NCBI GenBank assembly: GCA_013216135.1
Contig: JABSOS010000008.1
Span: forward strand, 88,916 to 152,915
DNA from: Candidatus Caenarcanales bacterium
Lineage (GTDB): Bacteria > Cyanobacteriota > Vampirovibrionia > LMEP-6097
DNA length: 64,000 nucleotides
Reading direction: 5' to 3'
This document shows, one piece after another, positions 34,579 through 43,820 of the stretch. Below the pieces are notes generated by a model that was not told where the DNA came from, did no database searches, and saw only the letters and a list, made by a program, of their open reading frames with translations. Numbering within the stretch: the first letter of the stretch is position 1; each line of letters starts with the position of its first letter. A program made the position numbers and the translations under genes.

Positions 34579-37053
34579 ATTTACTGAACGTTGGAATTCT
34601 TTTATAGCTTTATGTAATTCAGGAGCTGATTCTTCAAGGTTATCGTGTTCTTCGATGAAATTTTCAGCAGCTTTTCTTGCTTTGATTAAAAGTTCTTCTT
34701 GGTCAATTAATGAATTTAAAAAGCTATCAGAGATTCCAGACTGTTTTACTCCTAGGAAATCCCCTGCGCCACGAATCTTAAGATCATTCTGAGCAACAAT
34801 AAAACCATTATTACTTTTAACTAAAATATCTAACCTTTGGTTGCTTTCTGGATTTTTAGAATTGCTGGAAAGTAAGCAGTAAGATTGTTTATCGCTTCTG
34901 CCGACACGACCACGAAGCTGATGCAGCTGAGCTAAGCCAAAGCGTTGGCAGGATTCAATTAAGATTACCGTAGCGTCAGGGACATCGATCCCAACTTCAA
35001 TAACTGTAGTTGCTACTAGGATTTGGATTTCCTTTCTGTAGAAAGCTTGCATGGTAGCTTCCTTTTCTTCGTCATTTAATTTTCCATGGATTAATCCCAT
35101 CGTATATTTTTTGAAGGCTCCTTTCTGGAGCTTCTCGAATTCTACAGAAGCTGCTTCAGCAGCAAGTGTTTCAGATTCATCTATGAGTGGGAAAACTATG
35201 TAAGCTTGGTTTTCTTTGTCTAATTCTGATTTGATAAGTTTATGAGCTTCTGATTTTTTCTTAACGATGGAAGTCTTTATTGGTAAACGATTTGCTGGTA
35301 ATTGGTCGATCTCAGATAAATCTAAATCGCCATGCATAGCAAGAGCAAGTGTTCTTGGGATTGGAGTTGCAGTCATAAATAATTTTTCGACTAAAACCGT
35401 GTTGCCTGATTTGTTTTTAGCTTTAAGAGCAAGTTGTTCTCTTTGTTTAACTCCGAAGCGGTGTTGCTCATCGATAATAACTAAGCCTAAGTTTTTATAT
35501 TCGACTTTTTCTTGGATAAGAGCGTGGGTTCCTACGATAAGATTTTTAGAGCCATTGGCTATGCCTTCAAGTGCTTCTCTTCTTTCTTTAGCACCTTGTT
35601 TTCCTATTAATAAAACAGGATTTATCTCTAAGCTTGCTCCCATTTTGTTTACCCAATCAAGCATCTTTTTATGGTGTTGCTTAGCGAGTATCTCTGTTGG
35701 CACCATTACACCTACTTGATAACCATCGTTCAAGGCTACTAGAGCTGAAAGAAAAGCTACTACAGTTTTACCTGCACCTACATCTCCTTGAAGAAGACGG
35801 TGCATAGGTTCTTCGCTAACCATGTCTAGGAGTATCTCTTCATAGAAAACTCTTTCTTGAGCTTCAGTTAAACTAAAAGGTAAAGAATCAATGAATTTAT
35901 CTACAAGCCCACCATCAAAGCAGTTAAACTGGATACCTTTGGAGTCTTTTTTGACTCTTTTCCTAACCAGCATGAATTGAACTTGCATTAAAAAGAAGTC
36001 ATTGAAACTTAATCTTTCAGCTGCTTTGGTGATATCAAGTTCCTCTTGGGGGCGGTGAACTTTATCGATAGCGTCTTGATAACTTACAAGTTCATACTTA
36101 TCAATGATTTCTTGTGGGATGAATTCTTTAACTGAAGGTAAGTAAATATCTAAGGTTTGCTTAATTACTTTTTTAAGCTGCACCATGGAAAGCCCTTCAG
36201 TTAAAGGGTAAATTGGGATAGTGCGGTCTTGGTTAGGGTTCGCTTCTTCACTCAATTCATCCCCAACTACTTCTATAGCAGGATTTCCTAAAGTGAGCCT
36301 CTTGGAGAATTTATCTATCTTTACTTTCCCGAAGCAAAGTACTTTACTTCCTTCTGGGTATAAGGATTTGAATTGTTTTAAATAAAAGTGACTGGAGTTA
36401 CCCTGGAAGTATTTAGTGATTTTTAATTTACCTGAGATATCTTTGATATCGACATTTAAAATGACTAGATCTTTTTTAGGACTTTTATAGGCTCCAATTT
36501 TATGAATGGTGCCGAAGATAGTCGCATTATCATCAGGCATTAAATCGCTAATTAGAGATTTGCTTTGATAGCTAATAAAATCTCTAGGATTATATTTAAG
36601 TAGTTGTTCACAGGTCTCAATCCCGATTTTATTTAATTTTTCAGCGAGCTTCGGTCCTACACCTTTTACGAACTGTACAGGGATTTTACGGAGTTCAGCA
36701 TCAGCTATTTTTATTTCTGCTTGCTGAGCTTCATTTCTCTTATCTTTTGGACGATTTATTTCACCATCTGAATAAAACTCTTCTAGGTCAAAAATAACTT
36801 CACCTATGTGCCTAATGGTTAAAATTCTGGTGGAAAGGTCTTGGAAAGGGTAACGTGAGATTAGCGCCATGATTTTTGACCAGTTATCACTGTGTTTGAA
36901 AATCCCGAGGGCTTCATGGCATTGTTTTTTTATAAAACTAGTGAAATCACCAGACTTGCCAACTATATTTATATAGTTATGCTCCACTTCAAAGCGGATA
37001 CCAGCTTTAAGCTTATCGATTATTTCAAGTCCTAGTTGTTTTTCTTTTAGCAA
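34564..37053 (-). CDS. recG: ATP-dependent DNA helicase RecG
   Basis: An 829-residue branch-migrating helicase for stalled forks and Holliday junctions. An N-terminal extension of about 110 residues precedes the usual start (FVKGVGPKLAEKLNKIGIE), as in cyanobacterial RecG. Then the wedge OB domain and helicase motifs: GDVGAGKTVVA (Walker A), IIDEQHRFGVKQRE (DEQH box), FMTATPIPRTLA, and the C-terminal RLGLAQ-type LRGRVGR plus GAGDFLG motif. Complete. Confidence 0.97.
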   Translation of the reverse strand: MLKEKQLGLEIIDKLKAGIRFEVEHNYINIVGKSGDFTSFIKKQCHEALGIFKHSDNWSKIMALISRYPFQDLSTRILTIRHIGEVIFDLEEFYSDGEINRPKDKRNEAQQAEIKIADAELRKIPVQFVKGVGPKLAEKLNKIGIETCEQLLKYNPRDFISYQSKSLISDLMPDDNATIFGTIHKIGAYKSPKKDLVILNVDIKDISGKLKITKYFQGNSSHFYLKQFKSLYPEGSKVLCFGKVKIDKFSKRLTLGNPAIEVVGDELSEEANPNQDRTIPIYPLTEGLSMVQLKKVIKQTLDIYLPSVKEFIPQEIIDKYELVSYQDAIDKVHRPQEELDITKAAERLSFNDFFLMQVQFMLVRKRVKKDSKGIQFNCFDGGLVDKFIDSLPFSLTEAQERVFYEEILLDMVSEEPMHRLLQGDVGAGKTVVAFLSALVALNDGYQVGVMVPTEILAKQHHKKMLDWVNKMGASLEINPVLLIGKQGAKERREALEGIANGSKNLIVGTHALIQEKVEYKNLGLVIIDEQHRFGVKQREQLALKAKNKSGNTVLVEKLFMTATPIPRTLALAMHGDLDLSEIDQLPANRLPIKTSIVKKKSEAHKLIKSELDKENQAYIVFPLIDESETLAAEAASVEFEKLQKGAFKKYTMGLIHGKLNDEEKEATMQAFYRKEIQILVATTVIEVGIDVPDATVILIESCQRFGLAQLHQLRGRVGRSDKQSYCLLSSNSKNPESNQRLDILVKSNNGFIVAQNDLKIRGAGDFLGVKQSGISDSFLNSLIDQEELLIKARKAAENFIEEHDNLEESAPELHKAIKEFQRSVNLNAG

Positions 37054-37057
37054 TCTC

Positions 37058-37087
37058 TAACTCACTCTATACCCACTGAGTTATAAT
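37058..37087 (+). promoter_or_regulatory. Inverted repeat abutting a -10 box upstream of cysK
   Basis: TAACTCA (37058-37064) and TGAGTTA (37077-37083) form a perfect 7-bp dyad with a 12-base centre, overlapping TATAAT (37082-37087). It occupies the divergent recG-cysK promoter region 32 bases before the cysK start, and looks like an operator. The binding protein is unknown. Confidence 0.5.
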
Positions 37088-37118
37088 TTTAAATAAAATT
37101 GAAGAGGGAAATCCACTA

Positions 37119-38081
37119 ATGTCAACTTTAAATCAATCAAAAATCGCTAATAATATTTTAGAAACTATTGGTAAAACTCCTTTAGTGCGCTTAAATAAAG
37201 GGAAAATGCTTGAAGATAAGCATGAAGCTGATGTCATTTTAAAACTTGAATTTTTTAATCCAGGTGGTTCTGTTAAAGATAGAATCGCGATGAGTATGAT
37301 AAACGAAGCTGAGAAATCAGGTTTAATTAGCCCTGATAAAACGACTATCGTGGAGCCTACTAGTGGTAACACTGGAATAGGTTTAGCCTTCGTCGCGGCA
37401 GCTAAAGGCTATAAAATCATTCTTACTATGCCTGACACTATGAGTGTCGAGAGAAGAAAACTTTTAAAAGCATATGGTGCAGAATTAGTTTTAACTCCAG
37501 GAGCTTTAGGTATGAAAGGTGCTATTGCAAAGGCTGAAGAGCTTTTAGAAACTACTCCTAATGCTTACCTACCACAACAGTTCAATAATGCTGCGAACCC
37601 TAAAATCCACAGAGAAACTACTGCTTTAGAGATCTGGGAAGATACTGATGGTGAAGTAGATATTGTGGTTGCTGGTGTTGGAACTGGTGGAACTGTTACT
37701 GGTATCGCTCAAGTACTTAAAGAGAAAAAACCTTCCGTGAAAGTTTATGCAGTTGAACCTGAAGAGTCTCCAGTTATTTCAGGTGGTGAGCCTGGTCCTC
37801 ATAAAATCCAAGGAATTGGTGCAGGGTTTGTTCCAGGTAACTTAGAAAAAGATATTTTAGATGGTGTAATTACTATAAATATCGACAAAGCGGTTAAAAC
37901 TGCAAGAGATTCTGGTGTGAAAGAAGGGATTCTTTGTGGAATTTCTTCAGGTGCAGCTGTTGCTGCTGCTTTAGATTTAGCTGAAAAGCCTGAGAATCAA
38001 GGTAAAAAGATAGTAGTTATTATTCCTTCTAACGGTGAAAGATATTTATCTACAGTGCTGTATGCTGATTTAGAAGTCTAA
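37119..38081 (+). CDS. cysK: Cysteine synthase A
   Basis: A 320-residue PLP enzyme that makes cysteine from O-acetylserine and sulfide. PLP lysine in [13 protein letters not shown], the substrate loop [12 protein letters not shown], the phosphate loop [11 protein letters not shown], and the [10 protein letters not shown] motif near the end. Ribosome binding site GAAGAGGG. Normal length, single gene. Preceded by a dyad overlapping the -10 box. Confidence 0.96.
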   Translation: MSTLNQSKIANNILETIGKTPLVRLNKGKMLEDKHEADVILKLEFFNPGGSVKDRIAMSMINEAEKSGLISPDKTTIVEPTSGNTGIGLAFVAAAKGYKIILTMPDTMSVERRKLLKAYGAELVLTPGALGMKGAIAKAEELLETTPNAYLPQQFNNAANPKIHRETTALEIWEDTDGEVDIVVAGVGTGGTVTGIAQVLKEKKPSVKVYAVEPEESPVISGGEPGPHKIQGIGAGFVPGNLEKDILDGVITINIDKAVKTARDSGVKEGILCGISSGAAVAAALDLAEKPENQGKKIVVIIPSNGERYLSTVLYADLEV

Positions 38082-38126
38082 ACCAAAACTCTAATTAACT
38101 CAAATTATTACAAAAATTTGAAGTTC

Positions 38127-38155
38127 TTGTATTATCTAGGCTGCTCTGCTACAAT
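38127..38155 (+). promoter_or_regulatory. Promoter of the initiator tRNA
   Basis: TTGTAT (38127-38132) and TACAAT (38150-38155) are 17 bases apart. The first tRNA base lies 7 bases after the -10 box, so the primary transcript would have little or no 5' leader. Confidence 0.55.
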
Positions 38156-38161
38156 TCTTTG

Positions 38162-38238
<77 letters not shown>

Positions 38239-38242
38239 TTTT

Positions 38243-38749
38243 TTGAAAGCAGAAGAGTTAATTAAGCATCTTAATTTAAAACCTCACCCTGAAGAGGGTG
38301 GCTTTTACTATGAGACTTATAGATCAGAAGAGTTTTTAACTAAAGATGCTATGAATTGGTCTGAGTATTCTGGAGATAGAAGTTATGCTACTGCTATTTA
38401 CTATCTATTGACTCCAGAGACATTTTCAGAGATGCATATTTTACCTACTGATGAAATGTTTCATTTTTACTATGGTGATCCGATTGAAATGCTTCAGTTA
38501 TTACCAGATGGTTCAGGTAAGACTATAAAAATTGGGAGAGATTTTAAAGCGGGGATGTATCCCCAGGTCTTAATTCCGAAAGGAGTTTGGCAGGGTTCTC
38601 GTTTGATTCCAGGTGGTGAGTTTGCTTTAATCGGAGCTACGATGAGTCCTGGTTTTCACTTTGATGATTATCGTGGTGGTACTCGAAAAGAATTGACTGA
38701 ACAGTATCCTGATTTTAAGGATTTAATCGAGGTATTAACTAAGAGATAA
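38243..38749 (+). CDS. Cupin-fold protein, DUF985 family
   Basis: A 168-residue protein covering the whole DUF985 cupin: HPEEGGFYYETYRS, the YYLLTPETFSEMHILPTDEMFHFYYGDP strand pair and a GGEFALIGATMSPGF end. Members resemble RmlC-like cupins; a sugar-epimerase-like role is often supposed but unproven. The TTG start lies 4 bases after the initiator tRNA, so no ribosome binding site is possible unless it lies within the tRNA; processing of the tRNA 3' end would leave a nearly leaderless mRNA. The first in-frame ATG comes much later and would cut conserved sequence. Confidence 0.88.
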   Translation: MKAEELIKHLNLKPHPEEGGFYYETYRSEEFLTKDAMNWSEYSGDRSYATAIYYLLTPETFSEMHILPTDEMFHFYYGDPIEMLQLLPDGSGKTIKIGRDFKAGMYPQVLIPKGVWQGSRLIPGGEFALIGATMSPGFHFDDYRGGTRKELTEQYPDFKDLIEVLTKR

Positions 38750-38820
38750 TTAGATATGATTAAGTTTTGAACTCTAAACTTCCATATTAATCACTCCCCT
38801 CTCAGTGGTGGTATTATTTT

Positions 38821-38854
38821 GAATGTGTTTGTTTGTTGACAAGTAAACACATTC
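38821..38854 (+). promoter_or_regulatory. Hairpin or operator before the orphan gene at 38863
   Basis: GAATGTGTTT (38821-38830) and AAACACATTC (38845-38854) are exact reverse complements with a 14-base centre containing TTGACA. It ends 8 bases before the probable start codon and could block or enable translation or bind a regulator. Confidence 0.5.
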
Positions 38855-38862
38855 ATTTGATT

Positions 38863-40032
38863 ATGGTAATAGATTTAGGAAAGTGGAATACTGTTAAACC
38901 AAGGGAGCTTGAAAATCGAGCAAAGAAGTTTGCTGAAATCAAAAATCATCATGAAGATGTCGAAGCTAAAGGATTTCCTGGTTATGGCACTGCCCCTATA
39001 GTTAAAGGAGTAACAAAATTACTAGATTCATGGCTTAGATTTGTTCCTATGGTAAAAGATCCTGAAAGACAAGAGAGAAAAGCTTTAGCTAGAAGTGCGG
39101 TTCAGGAAGTTGAGCTATTAAGGTTTCAACCTGAGATATCAAAAAATCAAAGTGAAGAGCTTTTGAATTCAATTTCAAAGGAAGTCATAGATAAAATTAA
39201 TTCAAGATATGGCTTGAAGATTAAAGCTTCTGGACTTGATCAAAAAGAGTTAAGCCATAGACTTGAACAAAAGCCTTTAGCACAGCAATTCTTTGATTTA
39301 CAAAATTTTGTTCTTAATATTCCTGATGAAGAATATTACACTAAAGACGAACTAATTCATAGTTTTAATGATTTAGCTAAAGTCATGTCTGATGAAGATA
39401 TTCATAAAACTAGTTATTACCCTATTTCATTTGGTAGATATTATGGTGACGCTAAATACCACGATTCGTTTTTCAAAGGTATCAAGGATTTGATCGAGTT
39501 ATCTTTAAACGCAGAAAGCCCTGATGAAAAAAAGATCTTAGCAAAAATATTGAAAAAAACATTTTTTTATAATGATAATGATTTAAACTCAAAAATATTA
39601 GATCAGTTTATAGAAGAGAAAGATGAAAAGATAATAGACGCTTTTAGGTATTATTTTGCTAATAAATCAACTTTTTTAAATGATGAAACTATTTTTAGGA
39701 TTATTGAAAATTGTGATAAAAATGAGGGCTTATCTGCAGTAGCTAAAGATATATTTTTCTCAACAGTTGAGGCTGTTCACAGTGCTAGATCTATTGGTGT
39801 AGAAGCACTTTTGCTAGATAAACTAGTTAATAAAATTCCTGATAGTGAGTTTGTCGACTTCGTAAATACTCCAATAGATACTTTATTGTATGAACCAAGT
39901 GTTTACCCTGTCCGTGAGGACTTAACTCTTGAGAAGTTTGTTGAAGGTCGTACATTTAATAAAAGATCAAATTTTAGTGAAATTGATCAAATAATAAAAG
40001 CCAGAAAAGAAGCTTTACTGGCTAAAAGATAA
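38863..40032 (+). CDS. Orphan soluble helical protein
   Basis: From the ATG at 38863 a 389-residue cytoplasmic-looking protein without recognised domain. An upstream TTG at 38833 is in frame but lies inside a hairpin. Central helices have repeat-like spacing (SKILDQFIEEKDEKIIDAF and similar) as in HEAT-like arrays, only suggestive. No ribosome binding site. It overlaps the convergent kinase gene by 18 bases. Function unknown. Confidence 0.7.
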   Translation: MVIDLGKWNTVKPRELENRAKKFAEIKNHHEDVEAKGFPGYGTAPIVKGVTKLLDSWLRFVPMVKDPERQERKALARSAVQEVELLRFQPEISKNQSEELLNSISKEVIDKINSRYGLKIKASGLDQKELSHRLEQKPLAQQFFDLQNFVLNIPDEEYYTKDELIHSFNDLAKVMSDEDIHKTSYYPISFGRYYGDAKYHDSFFKGIKDLIELSLNAESPDEKKILAKILKKTFFYNDNDLNSKILDQFIEEKDEKIIDAFRYYFANKSTFLNDETIFRIIENCDKNEGLSAVAKDIFFSTVEAVHSARSIGVEALLLDKLVNKIPDSEFVDFVNTPIDTLLYEPSVYPVREDLTLEKFVEGRTFNKRSNFSEIDQIIKARKEALLAKR

Positions 40033-41811
40033 TTCCTTTTCCTTCGGAATCTTCACATAAAAACAAGTTTCTTGATTTACTTTTGATTTAACCCAAATGT
40101 CACCATTATGGTGCTCTATGATTTTTTTACATACAGATAAACCAATCCCAGTTCCTGGATATTCTTCTTTACTATGAAGTCTTTTAAATAATATAAAAAT
40201 CTGCTCAAAGTATTCTTCAGGAATACCGATACCATTATCCTCAACTTTTATGATATTAAAATCTTCATGTTCTTCTGCTGAGATTTTAATGTAAGAATTT
40301 TTATCCTTAGAATGATACTTAATTGCGTTGCTGATGAGGTTTTGGAAAACTCTCTTTAATTCAATTTCGTTACCATAAAGCTCAGGAAGTATATCTGCAA
40401 TTTTCACATTGATGTTATTTTCAATAATTTGATTGTTTAGTTCTTCTAAACTTAAATCTAGAATTTGTTTTAGGTCTATATTTTTAAAATCTTTTTTATC
40501 TCGAGAGACTTTTGAAAAGTTTAGCAAGTCATTGATCATGAGACTCATGCGAGAGCAACCATCACTAATATTAGCTAGGAATTTGTTTACTTTTTCTTTT
40601 TGCTCTTCACTTTCAAATTGAGCTTTGTTAATAGAGATATTAACCAGATCAGCGTAATTGCTTACTGTTCTTAAGGGCTCTTTTAAGTCGTGTGAAGCTA
40701 TGTAAGCAAAAGAATTTAAATCTTCATTACTTCTTTCAAGTAGTTTATTCTTAAAGTTAATTTCTTCTGTCATTTGAGCAGCTAGCTCAAGAGCTTTATC
40801 TCGAGTTTTACTGAGTGTCGTCACGATGGTAAGTAAGAGAACGGTAAGAATTAAACCTATTACTAAAACTAAATGGCTCTGTAATTCAGTGAGTAAAGAG
40901 TTTTTAGGAAAGAATTTGATTTTAGTAAGCCAAGTCCTGCCATAAAAATTGAGATTAAAGCTACTGCTTAGATATTGGTCAGATTGATTATTTAAGCTAC
41001 TTTGATAAATTAAATTATCTTCTTGTGCTTCACTTCCATCATAAATTTCTAAAGAGATTTGCTCTTTTAATTCTGCTAATTCAAGTTTGAAAATACCACT
41101 GATAAAGTCTTTTACTATAAATGGAGCATAAATATGTCCAAGAAAATCTGCTCTTCTTTTTTCTACAGTGTCTGGTATCTTGCCACCTTTATAAAAAGGA
41201 ACATAGGAAAGAAAACCTGGTGTTTTTCCAGAATCTTGAACTAAAATGATTTTTGCTGTTACTTGAGGAGTACCAGTGTCTCTAGCTGTTTCCATAGCAT
41301 AGCGTCTATTTTTTTCAGAACCCATATCAAAACCAAGTGCTGGGAGATTTCTTTCCATAGGATCAATATAGGTAACAGGAAAATAATTATCTCTATCTCT
41401 AAAAGGTTTAACTTTAAAATTATCTATTCCAACTCTTTTGATTTTTTCTTCAAATCTAATTAAATCTTTGTGCTCTACTTGAGGAGCAAACCCCAGACCA
41501 TTAATTCCAGGGTATCTATCTACTAGGTTTAATGCTGCAACAAATCTTTGCCACTCTTTACTGGATACTTCTTTTGCTTGTGTTTCTTGCGCTAAAAATA
41601 GACCAGAGCCAGCATAGTGAGCGTCGATATAAATAGCCATTCTTTCTTCAATAGCTTTTTTCGTTTGTCTAATTACCGATTCAAGTTTATTGTTTTTATT
41701 ATTCTGAATCTGTTTTTTTACATAAAACCAGACAGAAAAAGTTACGATTAGGCAGACTATTAGTACCGTTACAAAATTTATTTGATCTTTGAGCTTTTGA
41801 GGGAAGAGCAT
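40015..41811 (-). CDS. CHASE-domain sensor histidine kinase
   Basis: A 598-residue membrane kinase. First membrane helix at about 13-30 (FVTVLIVCLIVTFSVWFYV), a CHASE extracellular sensor domain to about 300 (LGFDMGSEKNRRYAMETARDTG is typical), second helix near 312-332, then a HisKA domain with the phospho-acceptor His374 in ASHDLKEPLR and a HATPase domain (N box LISNAIKYHS, VEDNGIGIPEEYF, GTGIGLSVCKKII). CHASE senses small ligands outside the membrane. No response regulator is adjacent, so it is an orphan kinase. Confidence 0.93.
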   Translation of the reverse strand: MLFPQKLKDQINFVTVLIVCLIVTFSVWFYVKKQIQNNKNNKLESVIRQTKKAIEERMAIYIDAHYAGSGLFLAQETQAKEVSSKEWQRFVAALNLVDRYPGINGLGFAPQVEHKDLIRFEEKIKRVGIDNFKVKPFRDRDNYFPVTYIDPMERNLPALGFDMGSEKNRRYAMETARDTGTPQVTAKIILVQDSGKTPGFLSYVPFYKGGKIPDTVEKRRADFLGHIYAPFIVKDFISGIFKLELAELKEQISLEIYDGSEAQEDNLIYQSSLNNQSDQYLSSSFNLNFYGRTWLTKIKFFPKNSLLTELQSHLVLVIGLILTVLLLTIVTTLSKTRDKALELAAQMTEEINFKNKLLERSNEDLNSFAYIASHDLKEPLRTVSNYADLVNISINKAQFESEEQKEKVNKFLANISDGCSRMSLMINDLLNFSKVSRDKKDFKNIDLKQILDLSLEELNNQIIENNINVKIADILPELYGNEIELKRVFQNLISNAIKYHSKDKNSYIKISAEEHEDFNIIKVEDNGIGIPEEYFEQIFILFKRLHSKEEYPGTGIGLSVCKKIIEHHNGDIWVKSKVNQETCFYVKIPKEKELSFSQ

Positions 41812-41859
41812 GTTTTAGGTTCCAGGTATATTTTACCCAGAAGCTTAATTAATGATTTA

Positions 41860-42309
41860 TCAAAGCCTATTTAATAGTTCTGCTGGGTTGATATTGTTAC
41901 CAGATTCATTTTTAACTCTAATACCAAGAAATTTCCCGTCACTTGTTGATTGTTTATAATCTCCCATATTGCCTAGTTTCGTGTTTCGTGGTAAATTTTG
42001 GTCTTTCTTTAAATTTGTACTGGGATCTATGCCGTAGAGCTCTACTTCATAAGTGCTATCACCGGAATTGACTTCTAAAAAAATTCTATTATCTTCAATT
42101 TTTTTAACCTTAGCGTCACTAAATGGATTATTAATTTCTTTAGCTTCATCAGCAACTAAGGTTACGGAGTTATTGAACCTATGGTTGCTAACTATGATTG
42201 ATGTGTCATCTGCACTGTTTAAAAAAGCTTGTTTTACTTTCCTTGGAGCTACATTTACATTCGTATTTTGTAATGCATCACTTTTATTAGGACTTATACT
42301 TGTAACCAT
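41860..42309 (-). CDS. Orphan protein, mostly beta
   Basis: A 149-residue soluble protein with repeated strand-turn patterns (NRIFLEVNSGDSTYEVELYG) after a polar N-terminus. No signal peptide or motif. The ATG has no ribosome binding site; TATAATATTC lies about 20 bases upstream as a possible -10 box. Function unknown. Confidence 0.6.
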   Translation of the reverse strand: MVTSISPNKSDALQNTNVNVAPRKVKQAFLNSADDTSIIVSNHRFNNSVTLVADEAKEINNPFSDAKVKKIEDNRIFLEVNSGDSTYEVELYGIDPSTNLKKDQNLPRNTKLGNMGDYKQSTSDGKFLGIRVKNESGNNINPAELLNRL

Positions 42310-42350
42310 AAATATACAAAGCGAATATTATATTGATTTTATGGGTAATA

Positions 42351-42539
42351 CTAGTTTAACGTTAATTTTTCTTTGATTTTACTCACTAGTAATTTGGGGT
42401 CAGATTCAAATATAAAGTTTTTGTTGTTCTTGATATTATAGTGTTTATGGTCTAAGCCAGATTTATTGATTCTTGTAAATAACTCTTTGATAGGTTCTAA
42501 TATATTGTTGATATCAAAACGATTAAAGGTGGACAACAA
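42351..42539 (-). CDS. Possible gene fragment, 62 residues
   Basis: A Lys/Asn-rich frame whose sequence looks like the C-terminal part of a longer orphan protein (FDINNILEPIKELFTRI to KIKEKLTLN). The only start is a TTG at 42539 without ribosome binding site. Just beyond it, unrelated sequence begins on the plus strand, so it may be a remnant cut at a rearrangement junction near 42530. Confidence 0.3.
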   Translation of the reverse strand: MLSTFNRFDINNILEPIKELFTRINKSGLDHKHYNIKNNKNFIFESDPKLLVSKIKEKLTLN

Positions 42540-42671
42540 AACAGTGTTTACTTAACATCACTTAATAAGATTACTAGTACTAGTAAAGCTCGTGGGATAA
42601 CTGAGCTACTAAAAGTAAACACTCTTATTACCACATGGTATGCGGGGACACGTTTTCATGGTACTGTCGAT

Positions 42672-42905
42672 ATGACTAAGAAGTTTGGTTTTTCATGGAA
42701 ATGTTCAGGTGGAACCTGTAAGCTTAGTGGTCCCTATGGTACTGGTCTTAACATGAGTGTATGTCAGAAACTTGCTCGAAAAGTTGGTCCTTTAGAGTAT
42801 TACTATAATAGTGCAGGAATGCGTTGGACTAAGACTGAAAACTCTCGTCTTCTAATTCAGTGTAATTCAGTCGTAAAAAAAAAGCTAAGACGAAGACGAA
42901 GTTAA
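42672..42905 (+). CDS. Orphan domain that may be frameshift-fused to DUF2891
   Basis: The frame starts at an ATG at 42672 (77 residues) but stays open and coding-like back to 42501 without a good start (SLNKITSTSKARGITELL, then TTWYAGTRFHG). The core is Cys-containing and conserved in look: KCSGGTCKLSGPYGTGLNMS, VCQKLARKVGPLEYYYNSAGM. It ends in a basic tail read from a run of nine A (42875-42883). Reading -1 at the A-AAA-AAG heptamer in that run joins it to the DUF2891 frame. It may be an N-terminally truncated mobile-DNA protein or the front of a two-part protein. No known function. Confidence 0.5.
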   Translation: MTKKFGFSWKCSGGTCKLSGPYGTGLNMSVCQKLARKVGPLEYYYNSAGMRWTKTENSRLLIQCNSVVKKKLRRRRS

Positions 42906-42934
42906 CTCAGCTTTTAGAACCGATTGAAGCTTGT

Positions 42935-43813
42935 TTGCAGAAACCTGCAACTAATCATCCTGCTTTTAATGCTTGTATAGATTGGCATTCTTCAGTTCAT
43001 GCAACTTGGGGGCTTTTGCGTTATCAGAGAATTTCAGGTGATAAGCGCTATGAAAAGATAATTAAAAAGATTTTAAGTTCCGATAAGCTTGAAGCAGAAT
43101 TAGAGAATCTTGTTCATAACCCTAGATTTGAAATGCCATATGGTAGAGCTTGGTTTTTACGTTTAGTAATTGACTATGAAAAACTTTTTAATAAGCCTGA
43201 TGCTGAAGGAGATGCAAAGGCTACTGAAATATTGAGGCATATGGGGGATTATTTGGCTGAGTCACTTTTAGACTACTATCATAGCCATAGACCTAATCCT
43301 TATTTGCAGAATTATTCAAATCCTAGTTGGGTATTATTGAATCTATATCATTATGCTCAGCATCGTAATGATACTAAGTGGATAGAAGTTATAGAAGCTA
43401 TAGTAAGAAAAGATTTTATAACTTATAAAAAACCTTGTTCGGATATTATTAAATTAAATAGTGACGGCTTTATTGCGATTTGTGAAAATTGGGCTTATCT
43501 AGTTGCAGAGACCGAAGTCTTGGGTAAATCACAGAAAAGATATGCTGAGTGGTTGAATGATTTTTATAGCATAGAGAGTGCTAAGCCACTATGGAAGACA
43601 AATGATACTTATCTAAAAGCTTTGAATTTTAGTAAAGCCTGGGCATATAAAGGAATTTATGTAAAAACTGAGAACCCTGAATTTTTAGATTTAGCTAAGA
43701 AACATATGCAAGCTCAATTTGAAAATGAAGATTGGTGGTCTGGTGATGATTATTCTGTAACTCACTGGGTGGCACAGTTTGGCTTGTATGCTTACAGTCT
43801 TAACTATAATTAA
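42935..43813 (+). CDS. DUF2891 family protein, 5' end unclear
   Basis: At least 292 residues of the DUF2891 family: HPAFNACIDWHSSVHATWGLLRY, GRAWFLRLVIDYE, NPSWVLLNLYHYA and a late THWVAQFGLYA. The fold looks like a helical-hairpin toroid; the function is not known to me. The only in-frame start is a TTG at 42935, yet family-like sequence (LTQLLEPIEACLQ) continues upstream without a start to 42866. So the true N-terminus is probably reached by frameshift from the preceding frame, or an A was lost in the run of nine A. Ends 7 bases before the convergent recJ stop. Confidence 0.8.
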   Translation: MQKPATNHPAFNACIDWHSSVHATWGLLRYQRISGDKRYEKIIKKILSSDKLEAELENLVHNPRFEMPYGRAWFLRLVIDYEKLFNKPDAEGDAKATEILRHMGDYLAESLLDYYHSHRPNPYLQNYSNPSWVLLNLYHYAQHRNDTKWIEVIEAIVRKDFITYKKPCSDIIKLNSDGFIAICENWAYLVAETEVLGKSQKRYAEWLNDFYSIESAKPLWKTNDTYLKALNFSKAWAYKGIYVKTENPEFLDLAKKHMQAQFENEDWWSGDDYSVTHWVAQFGLYAYSLNYN

Positions 43814-43820
43814 TTAGTCG

